DNA of 64,000 nt from Chrysogorgia sp. JL179-B06 (GCA_035772405.1 JAYKKM010000153.1:1-64000), one strand, 5' to 3'; shown: positions 11,545 through 22,267, numbered from the stretch's first letter. Numbers and translations are program-made. Notes: generated by a model not told the origin, from the sequence alone.

Positions 11545-11695
11545 CCGAGAGCCTTCCCACCATTTCCGACCACTTGCGAAGTTTCTCCGACCTCTTCCGA
11601 TGTCGTTCCGACGGATTCCGCAATTGTTCCGACAACTTCCGATGATGTTCCGACGGCTTCTGAATATGTGCCGAGCACTTCCGAAGTTGGCCACT
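11545..11695. repeat. Degenerate ~21-bp minisatellite (TTCCGA units)
   Basis: Imperfect repeats of TTCCGACnnCTTCCGATGTCG-like units. All frames stay open for tens of codons (minus strand: repeats of VGTSSEVVGT type), explaining the overlapping ORFs. I see no start, splice site or conserved motif that would make one a gene. Confidence 0.6.
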
Positions 11696-11759
11696 TTTTC
11701 CATATATATATGTATTTGACAATAAATAAGTTCAGGATCCTCCATCTTTAGTCGTAGTC

Positions 11760-12340
11760 GTCAATCAGATATGTTGTTAGTTACGTTGCTTTAACAAGAA
11801 AGATTCAGCTATTTTTGTTGTTATTCATTCGTGTTCTCCTGCTTTCCAGTGTCCACTACATGTTATTATACCTTGGAAATAAACAGATGGTATAACAATT
11901 ACCTGGCTTTCGAATGTCTTTATTGAGTCCTTCCTTCTTCACTATTGCCATGAAAATAATAGTACAGTTGGCGGAAAACACAATCATACAAATATTTACA
12001 ATTCTCTCTCTCCTATAGGTGCCACAAAGCGTTTTTAGATTGCTGGGCGCTAACGCGAAACGCTGAAGACTCGAGCTTAATTAGGGACCCGGGTTATCTC
12101 TCGGGACATTTTTTGAATTTCCCTCTTGTGAAATGCATCTAAAACTGCCAAACGTAAAAAACTAATTTGTTATTAATCAGCGTATTACAAAACCAAACGG
12201 AACCAAACCGAATAAAACGAATATCAAATGTCCGTCGAAGTCGTGGCAGTAAACAGATGGCTGCAATTACTTAGCTCCAGAATGTCTTTAGGAGTCCTTC
12301 CCTCTTCACAGTTGCCATAGCAATCTGTCTGTTACTTCAT
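11760..12340. repeat. Two diverged direct repeats, otherwise no gene
   Basis: About 11879-11955 and 12250-12326 are related copies (TAAACAGATGG...AATGTCTTTA...AGTCCTTCC...CTTCAC). The interval between them shows no coding signal. Confidence 0.45.
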
Positions 12341-12444
12341 GTAACTATAGAAAACATAATCATCGACTAGAAAGATATTCAATAATCTCTATCCTTACAT
12401 TTTCGTAATCATCGATTCGAAAGATATACTAGAAATACGAATCC

Positions 12445-12935
12445 TCAATAATCCCCTCGCTCGTCTTTTCTACCCCCAAGAGTTTCATCCTAACATTCCC
12501 CATACATGGTCTCCAGACCTCGCACGCCGTGTATTAATTTGTTCATGGCCGTTTCGGTCGTAGAAATTTATTTTTTATTTTTTTAGTTATCTCGACCAAT
12601 ATTTAACCGATTTCAATTCTGAAAACAGATTTGGAATTAACGAGTCTAAATACACAACATGCGTGTCTATTTTATTACGAGAACATGCATATCCTTCTTA
12701 GAAACCTGCCGTACTTTAGAAATTAATCGGCAATGAGGAGGCCGCTTCGTCGTGTATTATTTTGAACGTTATCTCGATCAATATTTAACCGTTTTCAATT
12801 CTTAAAACAGATTTGGGATTACCTAGTCAAAGTACATAACATACGTGTCTATTATGTCATGCAAACGTGTATACCCTTCGTAAAAACCTGCTTATGAACT
12901 TAAAAAAATTAATCGGCCATGTTTGTGCCGTTTTT
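12445..12935 (+). repeat. Partial copy of the TAGAAATACG/CCCCTCGC repeat family
   Basis: Shares CTAGAAATACGAAT...CAATAATCCCCTCGC, the CACGCCGTGTATTA block and the internal unit (ATCTCGATCAATATTTAACC, TTCTGAAAACAGATTTGGAA) with the fuller copies at 61917-62985 and, inverted, 26866-27708. More diverged and lacking the GC-hairpin end. Confidence 0.7.
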
Positions 12936-13033
12936 CTGCTCAACGAATATTGGCCGATTAAAACGGATCACGCAAAAGGTGTACTCGGTACTTACCGGTT
13001 GGTCTTAGCCAATCATGTGCACGAGATTTGGTC

Positions 13034-13304
<271 letters not shown>

Positions 13305-13334
13305 ATATTCAAAACACTGTCTACGCAGCACTCT

Positions 13335-13457
<123 letters not shown>

Positions 13458-13489
13458 GAAGGGAAAACATCGAGCATCATGCCTGGTTG

Positions 13490-13535
13490 ATATTCACTGA
13501 AGAAGCCTTCACTGGCGAAACGTTTGGAAATATAA
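13490..13535 (+). ncRNA. Hammerhead-like motif, variant core
   Basis: CTGAAGA (one change from CTGATGA) at 13497-13503 is followed by stem GCC/GGC around TTCACT and by GAAACG (13517-13522). The U-to-A change in the core probably inactivates it. It is the same type of terminal-repeat footprint as the copy at 13171-13213 but a different subfamily. Confidence 0.4.
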
Positions 13536-13599
13536 CTTTTTAATACTTTGCCTGAAGAAGTTTACCTTCAGTTGTCTTTATATTCATATATATATATAT

Positions 13600-13790
13600 A
13601 TATATTCTAAGGATTTATGGTGAAGGAAAATTTCGAGTGTTGGAATACATACATTTTAAGACCAAACCGGGACCAGTTGCGAAAAATGCAACTTTATAAG
13701 GCCTTCCGGCTGGAATTGAACCCGCGACCCTGCGATGCTAGTGCAGTGCTCTGACCACTGAGCTACGGAAGCCGTTGCCGAGAGCCTATA
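13600..13790 (-). repeat. tRNA-derived SINE-like element
   Basis: A tRNA-like head (13772-13702) is followed on the minus strand by a short tail containing CAACTGGTCCCGGTTTGG. The pol III A-box (TAGCTCAGTGGTCAGAGC) and B-box (GGGTTCAATTCC) are both recognisable, which is the structure of a tRNA-derived SINE. Confidence 0.5.
13702..13772 (-). tRNA. tRNA-like gene or pseudogene, anticodon AGC (Ala)
   Basis: A cloverleaf can be drawn. The acceptor pairs GCTTCCG with CGGAAGG (last pair mismatched). The D stem is GCTC/GAGC. The anticodon arm is CTGCA-CTAGCAT-CGCAG, with T33 and anticodon AGC. The T arm around TTCAATT has one mismatch. The two mismatches and the SINE-like downstream tail favour a tRNA-derived repeat over a working tRNA-Ala. 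Confidence 0.5.
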
Positions 13791-14514
13791 GTCACGAGTT
13801 CTGTATATATAGTGGTGGTAATGCCACAATAAGATTCTGGGTATATTACAAGTAATATTTGGCATTTTCACTCGATTAAACTACATAAAAATACTTCTCG
13901 CGTTATCTCAAGGCAATGAAGGTTGCCAGAACAGCCACAGAACATTCCAAGGGCAATTTCGCAATGCTGAAATCGCGAGATCTGATCTGAAATGTTTTTT
14001 TTCCGTGTTTCAATACAGAAATAGAAATACTCGTGAAAGTTTGGCAGATCTCGAAATCACAGTGAAAACACTCGCCCTTCTGCTTCGTCTTCCTACGGTA
14101 ATTTCTCGTTCTCCCTAACTTCCACTCGTGTTTCTATGATTGTATGGAAACACGGTAAATGTTATCTCTATTTAAATAGAAAACGTTGTGCCAGTGCTAG
14201 TTGAACAGATGTTGTGCTCTTTATGTGCTATTTAATTGTTCCATAGGACATCAATTAACTAAATAGCCCAAACTTTTTAATTTTTGGGTGCAGTAACAGA
14301 ATAGTTGGGAAGTCTACTGCTATTTATACCATCAATCACTTACTTGTCTCGCACTATTGATGATTCCACATGAAATAATCAACTCAGTAGTTAGTATAAA
14401 CCGACACCAAATCGGCTGTTGAAGGAAGAAAGTGCATCTATATCATACAATGGGTCCCCTTTTGATCAAATTCGTTCACATATCTAGGGTTTATTCAAAT
14501 ACTATCTAGGATCT
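13791..14514. other. No gene seen
   Basis: AT-rich sequence without long open frames, splice-bounded ORFs or repeats that I can define. Confidence 0.5.
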
Positions 14515-15140
14515 ATTCAAATTGGGTTTACTAAGACGTATTAGGGATTCTTCCCCGATTGTTGGTGTGGATAGATTGTATAAAGTAAGTTGATAATTCT
14601 ACCCACATTAGACTACTGCAATGTGGAGCTGGCAGGGATGTGGATAACTTAATATTGATGCTCTTGAGATGTCTCAACGCAGGCAGGGAAACTGATCTTT
14701 TCTAAATCGGGACATGCAACGGATCAGTCTGATCGGTTAATAGGAACCCTATGATTGGTACCTCTGGTAATTAGAAGAAAGCTACATTATGTAAAGCTAG
14801 TAATTAAGAAATTCTGTGAATGCATTTTAACAACATATCTAGAGAACTATTTTCATCTCAATAAATCGTTAATTCATACATGTTTTAGCAGAATTATATA
14901 TTGCCTTAATTGACAAATATATGTGCAGGATTTATACAACTTTTGAGTTAAAATTAGTTTTTGTAACATTGTACTGTACATATATAAATATGTGTTTATA
15001 TTTGTAATAACTGTAATTTGTTAGGAAAGAAGACCCCATTGATACCAGTGTTAGGATTGAAGGGGCTATCCATATAAAATATTATTGAATTATTATTATT
15101 ATTATTGTTAATAATAATAATAATAATAATGCCTAATGCA
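14515..15140 (+). mobile_element. LINE ORF2 C-terminal relic with (TTA/TAA)n tail
   Basis: Translations read GLLRRIRDSSPIVGVDRLYK then LILPTLDYCNVELAG (around 14590-14640) and, after stops, GTLWLVPLVIRRKLHYVKL-like sequence. This is the LINE segment downstream of the polymerase active site. Many stops. It ends in ATT/AAT repeats at 15088-15131, as LINE tails do. Confidence 0.6.
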
Positions 15141-15408
15141 GATACCATATTTCGATGGTTATTAATGCAAAAGACATGTATGTGCAACAAAGCATATGGC
15201 ATTGTGTACTATAGTATCTAAATTATATCACCATGCACATATATAACCTATATTCAGGTTGACATATGCCTATAGCCCACTTGTTGACAATGATCCAGCT
15301 GACACAGTTGTACTTGTTCAATCCCTAACATATTTAATGTTTGTTTGTAAGAAATGCTAATGAATGTGACATTAAATCAGGAATTTGGCATTCTTATCTG
15401 CTTTAGGT

Positions 15409-15872
15409 GTCAACCTCGTACCCAGGACATTTTGCCTCCGTGGTGGAATGTCGGCGATCGACTGGTCACATGACACCTAGAATTTCTGGGTGTTTAGATA
15501 TGATAATTTTTGTGGTCTTTGTTCCATTGCCTTTGTCTAATTTATTGACCTGAATAATTGAGAAATAATCAGAGTTGTTTCTGTCAGCATTTGTCCAGCA
15601 TAAAAGCAGCTAACAAGCTTAATAATCCACCATACATCCATGGTTATCTCAAAAGGTATGAAGAAGCATATATCCAATTTAGCGAAAGCTATCACTTCTA
15701 ATTTGCTGTACAATTTAAAGACAGCATTCAGATTTATAGATGAATAAATTATTTTCGTCTGAATTAATTGCGTTTTATCACAAGCCAATCGGATTATACA
15801 ATGACCAGCCGATCCCAGGGCCATTTTCGCCGACCTTCCACCGTTGGAGGCAAAATGACCTGGGTACGAGGT
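15409..15872. mobile_element. Foldback DNA element with 10-bp target repeats
   Basis: Inverted ends AACCTCGTACCCAGG...TTTTGCCTCC and GGAGGCAAAA...CCTGGGTACGAGGTT bound a 464-bp element. It is flanked on both sides by TGCTTTAGGT (15399-15408 and 15873-15882). A 9-10 bp duplication suggests a Mutator-like transposase. Internal sequence shows no transposase. Confidence 0.7.
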
Positions 15873-15882
15873 TGCTTTAGGT

Positions 15883-16380
15883 ATGATAGACTGGTTGAGA
15901 ATTTGAGTTAAAAAGTTGATAAAATCTCTAGTATATCGTTCAAGTATATCAACGTTTGAATTAGATAAAATTTCGCTAGCAGCAGAATATTGTATCAGAA
16001 ATAATGCCTGACGTCACACTCGTTTAATATAGTTAGTTCTGAAAAACCGGTTTGAAACAGGTTTTTTCCCGCTCTTTTCACCTGTGATAATTTTAAATGT
16101 CTTTGAAGTCTTGTTTACAAGTTAAGATTGCAAAGAGAGAAGTTTGTTTTTTATAGAGTTGGATAATAAATATCTTATTCAGTGGCAGAACAGGGTATCT
16201 TCGATGCAGGAGGACAAAACACGAAATTTACCGACAAAGTTCTTCTCGAGGATGAATTTACGGCAGTCTACGGTGACATATATAATTGCAGTTAGGTAAG
16301 CAATACGTACAGTGTTTGTAACGGTTCACGGCAAAGCCGCAACTGTCTAGATGGGTATGTTATATTTAGACATTTTTGAA
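15883..16380. other. No gene seen
   Basis: Ordinary AT-rich sequence. No supported coding frame or repeat. Confidence 0.5.
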
Positions 16381-16384
16381 CAGA

Positions 16385-16905
16385 AAGGGAGGCAGAAGGA
16401 AAACTGAAAATTCTTGTTAAAGTTTTGTGACCCAACAAAATTTCCCTGGATGGTTTCATGACCCAACTATACATTTTGTTTTAGTTTCGTGGCCCAGCGC
16501 ATCTTAAATTTTCAATTTTCATTCATACCAACAACACAGGAGTGCTGGGAACTGAGGCTAGTCTGCCATATTATAGAGCAAGGAAAACAATAAATTTTGT
16601 TTTCAGCCGGGTTTTCGCATTCCTGAACTCGTATAGTCTCGAACAACTGAAATCCAAACTATATATACAAATACATAATTTCTGGAGTAAGGGTTTCAAC
16701 TTTTCTTTGGGTGTGATATGGATATTTCTTGGACTTACATAGCGTATATCAATTCCTCATATTATAAATATTTGTTTTCTTCGATTACTTTTGATACCAA
16801 TCAAAAAGTTTCATGGCGCATCAAAGGTTTTCCAAATGTTTTCGTAGCCCCACCAACTCTTGATTTATAGTTTCATGGCCCAGCACTTTTCCTTCTGCCC
16901 CACCC
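16385..16905. repeat. Possible foldback element
   Basis: GGGAGGCAGAAGGAAAA at the left is mirrored by TTTTCCTTCTGCCCCACCCC at the right, next to a C run (16899-16918). The motif GTTTCATGGCCCAG and variants recur inside (16454, 16483, 16810, 16870). Interior unknown. Confidence 0.4.
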
Positions 16906-17149
16906 CCCCCCCCCCCTCCCTTGAGGAATTAATGACAGCTCCCTTATATAATGTAGCTAAAAACGCGTAAAGGGATTTATAGGTAACGCTAAAAGACTAG
17001 CCATTTTTTATCACGTTTAAAATATTTAGTTGGTGCGAGTCAGTGATGTTAATACATGGGAAACTTGAGTTTGTATGTCGACAAACAGGATGAATCGATT
17101 GTACGGATGGCATCATGACAATGGTCTATTGCTTGGTGTGGACGTTACA

Positions 17150-17400
17150 GCAATGACTAGAAATACGTGTACGCAACAACCCCTCGCCCACTTACTGTTT
17201 GAAGCCTTCATAGCATAGTGCTATAGTGTTATAGTGCTATAGTGCATAGTGTTATATTACTTAACTAGAAATACGTGTACGCAATAACCCCTCGCCCGCC
17301 TTTTCTATCCCCATCCCACCCCAGTGCCCAGACCGCGTATTTGTATTTGTAGTCTGTCGTCTGTCGATAACAAATCGCAAAAGGCTGGTTCATCGTACGT
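17150..17400 (+). repeat. Short copies of the TAGAAATACG/CCCCTCGC repeat end
   Basis: Two closely spaced copies of CTAGAAATACGTGTACGCAA followed by CCCCTCGCCC (about 17157-17190 and 17266-17300), separated by TAGTGCTATAGTG short repeats. Same family as 61917-62985. Confidence 0.6.
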
Positions 17401-17660
17401 AACTAAAACAAATTATTAAGTTTAGAGACTATATTAATAACAAAGAGAAATGGAAAGTTTATAATAACGACATTTGGATGTAAACTAAAATACCAATTCG
17501 AACTAAAACAAATTATCAAGTTTAGACACTAGATTAATAACAAAAATAAATCAAAAGTTTATAATAACGACATTTGGATGTAAACTAAAATACCAGTTCT
17601 AACTAAAACAAATTATTAAGTTTAGACACTAGATTAATAACAAAGAGAAATGGAAAGTTT
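17401..17660. repeat. 100-bp tandem repeat, about 2.6 copies
   Basis: Units start AACTAAAACAAATTATTAAG at 17401, 17501 and 17601; spacing is exactly 100 bp with few substitutions. Confidence 0.9.
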
Positions 17661-17768
17661 CTTTAACTTTACGTTCACAACATTGATAATGATAAGTACA
17701 AATACAGGATCCTTGTTTTCTATCTTTTCTCTAATAATGACATTCTAATGTCAAAAAAAATATCCCAA

Positions 17769-18031
17769 CTAAAATGAACGAGGACGGATTTTCATCTCGC
17801 TCTTCTTTAAAGAATATCCGCTTCCTTTCCAGTGAGACCAGTTTACTCCAACACCACCAGAGCTGTGAGGACCACGTAAGTACTGAGCATTCAAGTTGGA
17901 ATAATGACAGCCTTTGTACCACCAGGCACCTTTGTAACTCACAGCACAGTTTGAACTCCACACGTCATTATCCTCGTCTTTAGTAGTAAACTTCATCCCA
18001 TTGTGAGTAGAAAGTGAGTCACCAGCATTTC
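17769..18031 (-). CDS. Gene 1 exon F: C-terminal part of FReD domain, stop
   Basis: Acceptor TTTTATTGCAG; ends at a stop at 17771-17769. Encodes [20 protein letters not shown], the calcium-site run KDEDNDVW, the second disulphide loop [15 protein letters not shown] and the closing [20 protein letters not shown]. Calcium-site acidic residues and pocket aromatics are all present, so the domain looks functional. Confidence 0.9.
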
Positions 18032-21000
18032 CTGCAATAAAATATCAAATTAGGACTAAAAGGGTTCAATAAAAATCTCAAATTTTTCTCATTAACATAA
18101 AATAGATAATTCAAAAATACACAAATCAATTAAAACAGGGTAAAAATATTTAACTTAAAAATAATTTAATTTAATTTAAAATTTAACTTAAAGAATATAT
18201 TAATAATTCATGAAGAAAAAAAGAGTCTCCTAATATACATAAAATTGATCTTCGATTTTCTTGGCTAAAATAATTCATATCGCAAAATTAGTTAACATAG
18301 ATGCATTCATACTTTAAGTACGATATTTCTGCTCGCCTTGTAATCTACTAGATACACGTGTACCACAATAACCCCTCACACCCATCCATTGTCCCCAGGG
18401 CTCAGACCGCGCACGCCCTGTAAGTGTGGTCTGTAATCTGCACAGATAACAAATCGCAAACTGAAGCCGTTTCGTCGTACGTAGATTTTGAAGGTAATCT
18501 CCGACAATATTTACTCGATTTTAATTCTGAAAACAGATTTCTAATTACCGAGTCTAAATACATAATATACGCGTCTATTATATTACGAGAACGTGCACAC
18601 CCTTCGTAAAAACGGTTTATGTATACTTAGAAATTAGTCTAACATTAGCCACATCATGCATATTATTCAGTATAAATCTCAAATGTCGACTCAATATTTC
18701 TCATTACATTTACCGACGTTAAAAAACTTACGCCAAAGGCTTCCAAGGTCAATTAATGTGTTGGACCGCTGGTCTAGAAACCCATAGAGATCGCGGATTC
18801 GATTCCAAGCCAGAAGCCCTTAGTCTCGTAAAAATGTAACTACTTCTTATTTTATAACGCAGGTAGAACTACATGCTTGTGAACTAAAATTGAGGCAAGC
18901 TCCTTAGTTTATCAGCAAAGATGGCGACAGAATTTCCGCTTGAACTCCAGTTTTGATGAAATAACTTTACTATTTGATTTCGTTAAAATGAAGTTATGCT
19001 AATGGTGGGTGACTGGGTCCCTTATTTAGTTAAGTTGAAATACGAGTAACTAACCTGAATAACCTCCAACAGTTAACTTGTATTTTTCTGTTTCACTTGC
19101 CACTGCAAATGTTGAGTACTGAGCATAACGTGCGTTGTTTTGAAAATCTTCAAGATCAACTCTCAAAGAATTTTGTCCACTATCTGACAAACGATGGATA
19201 TTATCTAGACCAAGCCAGAACTCGCCATTTAAGTCTCCAAATCCTTTCTTATACTCGTACCATCCAAGATAAAACTCAATACTTCCATCCACTCGTCTTT
19301 GAAAGACAGTCCAACCTCCTCCACTTGTCGTCATATCACATCTAACATTGAAAACTCCAAGACCATCAGGATCAATTCTGTAGACACCATCTTTTCTTTC
19401 TCCGTTTTTGTACAAATCAGCGCAACCAGTATGAACTAGAATAGAGTATAGGTTAAGTTTCACTAATAAATTTCACATTTCTTATATCTTGTGTTTTCAC
19501 AAGACAGATTTCTAACTTTATTTGGCAAACTACTCACAAAAGTGCAATATAAATTAAAATAATTAAATAACACACACAATTAAAGTAGAAAACCCGCTGA
19601 GCAGGGAAAACACCAACAGGACAGTAAAACACATGCGAGGTGTTCGCCATTACATTAAAATATAATAAAATACGCTTCTTACTTCTGTTTGTTAATTCCA
19701 AAAGTGTTACTTTCTTTTGTAATTCTGTAATTCGTTGATTAGCTGAAAAATAAATACAGCAAAGTAAAAAGGTGGTAAACTGCCAAGAAGTTTAGTGACG
19801 AAATACTGACGTTTCGAGCGGACTAGATGAAATAAAATAAATAGGGCTTATATATATGCCAAAAGGGTGTCACAAGTAGAAAGTATCAAATGCACGGGAG
19901 ATAAACAAACTAATAATTAATGAGATGCGAAAAGTTAAATCATTTGCTATTTTTACAGTCGATCAGCAAACGTACTGAGGGGGAGGGAGAAATGACAGGT
20001 CCAATTATTATGTCATTTCTCCCTCAGTCTGTTTTTGCTGATCGACTGTAAAAATAGAAAATGATTTAAAGGGGAAATCTAGTAAAATAATTAATTACTT
20101 TTAAATAAAAGGCCTTTTAAGCCTGGTTTCCATATGGTCGCTGCGCTGTCTTTACGGTCTCAGAAGTGAAGCAGTGAAGCGTGTTTCTTTTGTTATGACA
20201 AAAGAAACACGCTTCGCTGCTTCACTTCCGCGACCGTAAAGACAGCGTAGCGATCATATGGAAACCAGGCTTAAGTATAATGTTTAAAAATGTTAATAGT
20301 TTTACGATATTTGCTCTTGTATTCGAGAAATAACGTGTTCATTCTCGTATTTTATGCTTCTGGACGCCGCCATTTTCGAGTTTGCTCGACGGCTCAAGCT
20401 CGATGTTCAGCGGATGTTTTCTTTTCAATTTTGACGTCATTGAGTGCTTGTCTTTTGTTCCTTAAATAACACACAATAACACAAAGTAGGAAACCCAAGC
20501 GGGAAAAGCGCCAACAGGACAGTAAAACACATGCGAGGTGTTCCCCGTTGAATTAAAATACAATAAAATACGCTTCTCACTTACTATTTGTTAACTCCAA
20601 AAGTGTTACTTTCTTCTGTAATTCTGTAACTCGTTGATTAGCTGAAAAATAAATTAGTCAAAAGAAACATAATTTTAATATATATATATATATATAAACG
20701 TAAAATGAATATTAGAGCCCAGCTCAAAATTTGAATGTGGAGAGCCATCTCATAACAAACATGGGATAAACAAGAAAGAAATTTTAAAGAAATTTTACTG
20801 ACGTTTCGTTGCCAACGCGCAACATTCTCAAAGTGAAATACAAGATGTGAAAATTATTATTTAAATATATTTACAGTGTTAATAATAATCCAATCAAAAC
20901 AAAGTCAAAACAAAGAAAGCGGAACGGAACTGACGTTTCCGTTGAGGCAGCGTTTAAATTTAGAAATAAGTAAACTTTCTCTGATTGGTAATTCAAACGT

Positions 21001-22267
21001 TGCGTTACACGAAGAAAGAAGTTCATTCGGAAGTCATTATGCTTAAATGTTTTCTTGTTAACAATGGTTACCCTGCTGTTTTCTTTCACCGTTGTCTTAG
21101 GGTTTTTCTTGATAACGTTTTTTCTCCATCTGTTAGTAATATTACTGGTACTCATTCACTGGAAATTCGCACCAAACTTATCAAACTTTTTAAGTCTTGT
21201 TTCCCATAAATCGACCTTCGTGTCATCAGGGCCAGATTAACGTTGCGCGAGGCCTGTGGCATATTTTTAGTGCGAGGCCACCGGACCCCCCCCCCCCCCA
21301 ACGTTATGAACACCTAACTAAATAAATTCAAAGACACAAAAGATTAAAAAAAATCGTTTTCAGTTTTCTCCCCCCAAAGACAAATAATAAATAAATATAT
21401 AAATATATAATAATAATATATAAAATAATATATATAATAATATATTTTATAAATTATGATAAAATTTGAACGTTGGGATCGGTAAATTTCTGCCGCCATC
21501 GGATCTCCTTAAAATTTATCATCGGACCTCCTGTACTTTCGTTTGGGCCCCGCGCTGGAAGCCAATAGAAAAAAGGCTATCAGAAAGCGCCGGGGGACCC
21601 TAAAAGAGCGGGGCTCCTAAAAGAGCGGGGCTCCTAAATGCGCGAGGCCCCTAAATGCGCGGGGCCCCTAAATGCGCGGGGCCCCTAAATGCGCGGGGCC
21701 CCTAAATGCGCGGGGCCCCTAAATGCGCGGGGCCCCTAAATGCGCGGGGCCCCTAAATGCGCGGGGCCTTTAAAGAGCGGCCCCCTAAAAGATCGGTCTT
21801 TTAGGGCCCCAGCTCTTTTAGAGGCCCAGCGTTTAACACACATATACATTATTTCTACTTCAACATTATTTCTATCTCAATATTTTTTCTACTTCAACAT
21901 TTTTAAAACTTAAACTGTGTTTTTCACTGACCTGCTACAACTTCAGAAAAATTCTTCTTTAAGATTTCTATCTGTTTGAAGTAAAAAAAAGAGTGGTTTA
22001 AGATGCTTTTCCAAATTTCAGGAAAGCGTTTTCTGATATTCTAACATGATTTCTCAATTGAATATACATGAAATTGAAATAATTATTTTAACTATTCTCA
22101 TACTTTTCTAATAGGAAAGGAAGATAAATAACCTGCTTTTCTTCTCCAAGTGCCCTCCAGCTTTGTCCATTGGTCAGGTAAATTTTTTCGTTGTCTTTCC
22201 GATAAGACAACAGACCTTTCACTAAAGGAACGTTGTCGAGACCTGCCTTGTTAGCTACTTGAACTAC
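17769..22267 (-). CDS. Gene 1: fibrinogen-related protein (exons listed separately)
   Basis: Six exons join in one frame: 22267-22133, 21971-21932, 20641-20585, 19742-19683, 19435-19055 and 18031-17769, total 936 nt, 311 aa plus stop. The order is a 45-aa module of the kind found before coiled coils, a short helix, two coiled-coil mini-exons, then a full fibrinogen C-terminal (FReD) domain. FReD proteins are usually secreted, oligomeric and bind acetylated or glycan ligands through the pocket near the second disulphide, often in innate recognition or matrix. That role here is inferred from the family. The start and signal peptide are not in this model, so at least one 5' exon is missing. Confidence 0.8.
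18340..18640 (+). repeat. Partial copy of the TAGAAATACG/CCCCTCGC family in gene 1 intron
   Basis: Contains ATACACGTGTACCACAATAA with CCCCTC, then the internal unit (TTCTGAAAACAGATTTCTAA, TTACGAGAACGTGCACACCC). Antisense to gene 1, in the last intron. Confidence 0.6.
18738..18818 (+). repeat. tRNA-like sequence (degenerate)
   Basis: GGCTTC and GAAGCC form a possible acceptor stem around an 81-nt stretch with a B-box-like GGATTCGATTCC. The A-box region is poor (GTGTTGGACCGCTGGTCTAG). Likely a SINE head in an intron. Confidence 0.35.
19055..19435 (-). CDS. Gene 1 exon E: N-terminal two thirds of FReD domain
   Basis: Acceptor ATTCTAG, donor GTTAGTTAC, phase 1-1, 381 bp. Encodes [20 protein letters not shown], then [20 protein letters not shown], then [12 protein letters not shown] and ends KLTVGGYS. 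These are hallmark FReD motifs: the first Cys pair (C-ADLY and RCDM), the [10 protein letters not shown] strand, and FWLGL. Confidence 0.9.
19683..19742 (-). CDS. Gene 1 exon D: coiled-coil mini-exon (60 bp)
   Basis: Acceptor TATTTTTCAG, donor GTAAGAAG, phase 1-1. Encodes [19 protein letters not shown]. It is one codon longer than exon C because the donor lies three bases further on. Being symmetric, either copy can be skipped without a frameshift. Confidence 0.75.
19757..20010 (-). mobile_element. PLE-like repeat, partial hammerhead, in gene 1 intron
   Basis: Same element as 32831-33110: AGCAAAGTAAAAAGGTGGTA at one end, GACGTTTCGAGCGGA, then TATGCCAAAAGGGTGTCACA and GAGATAAACAAACTAATAAT. 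The CUGAUGA box is deleted (GCGGACTAGATG in place of the GCGGAGCCC...TCATCAGAG arrangement), so the ribozyme cannot work. Confidence 0.6.
19938..20067. repeat. Palindrome (foldback), 130 bp
   Basis: AAATCATTTGCTATTTTTAC...GTCGATCAGCAAA pairs with TTTGCTGATCGAC...GTAAAAATAGAAAATGATTT around a centre near 20005. The left arm is part of the PLE-like repeat, so the palindrome joins two inverted copies of its tail. Confidence 0.75.
20119..20274. repeat. TTAA-ended palindromic MITE, 156 bp
   Basis: Near-perfect palindrome starting TTAAGCCTGGTTTCCATATG and ending with its mirror CATATGGAAACCAGGCTTAA. Both ends are TTAA, which could be a piggyBac-type target or just part of the inverted repeat. It lies in the intron between the two coiled-coil mini-exons of gene 1. 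Confidence 0.8.
20585..20641 (-). CDS. Gene 1 exon C: coiled-coil mini-exon (57 bp)
   Basis: Acceptor TTTTTCAG, donor GTAAGTGAG, phase 1-1. Encodes [18 protein letters not shown], one coiled-coil segment with V/L at heptad positions. It is near-identical to exon D, and about 100 bp of 3' intron (AGTAAAACACATGCGAGGTG) is also shared, so the duplication included intron. Confidence 0.75.
20690..20985 (-). mobile_element. PLE-like terminal repeat, second subfamily
   Basis: Related to 39742-40110 over about 300 bp. On the minus strand GTTGC-GCGTTG-GCAAC forms a 5-bp stem followed by GAAACGTCAG, the hammerhead 3' half. The CUGAUGA box has become TTTGAGAAT. Preceded by a TA array (20678-20696). Confidence 0.5.
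20985..21209 (+). mobile_element. PLE reverse transcriptase fragment
   Basis: The open frame includes [20 protein letters not shown] and then DNVFSPS, matching the region just after the RT core of Penelope-like polymerases, where a conserved NGYP precedes the linker to the GIY-YIG nuclease. Stop at 21209. Neither the RT core nor the nuclease is present here. Confidence 0.5.
21229..21590. other. Possible DNA-transposon left end and AT-rich tract
   Basis: CAGGGCCAGATTAACG at 21229 looks like a hAT-type terminus, followed by a C run (21287-21299). The matching right terminus was not found, so the element is truncated or misjudged. 21385-21460 is a long TATAATA-rich stretch. Confidence 0.3.
21597..21795. 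repeat. 17-bp GC-rich minisatellite
   Basis: About ten tandem units of CCTAAATGCGCGGGGCC, preceded by two related TAAAAGAGCGGGGCTCC units. Each unit contains a GGGGCCCC palindrome and a GCGC CpG core, in strong contrast with the surrounding AT-rich intron. Confidence 0.9.
21932..21971 (-). CDS. Gene 1 exon B: 40-bp helix exon
   Basis: CTTCAAACAG acceptor and GTCAGT donor; phase 0 to 1. Encodes [13 protein letters not shown], an amphipathic helix continuing into the coiled coil. It is too short to recognise alone; its phase exactly bridges exon A (phase 0) and exon C (phase 1). Confidence 0.6.
22133..22267 (-). CDS. Gene 1 exon A: 45-aa pre-coiled-coil module
   Basis: Bounded by AATATTTTAG acceptor and GTTATT donor-like sequence; phase 0-0. 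It encodes [18 protein letters not shown] followed by [20 protein letters not shown]. The pattern (Y.KD.E..Y...G..W..L) resembles the small trimerisation-type fold of collagen XV/XVIII. The first exon of gene 2 at 39519 has the same pattern (VVDRDNNDRLIV...TWKAL). The donor GTTATT is weak. Confidence 0.65.

Noticed and set aside
11328..11751. Several 60-130 aa ORFs in five frames
   Set aside because: Degenerate minisatellite; no frame has splice signals, a domain or a convincing start.
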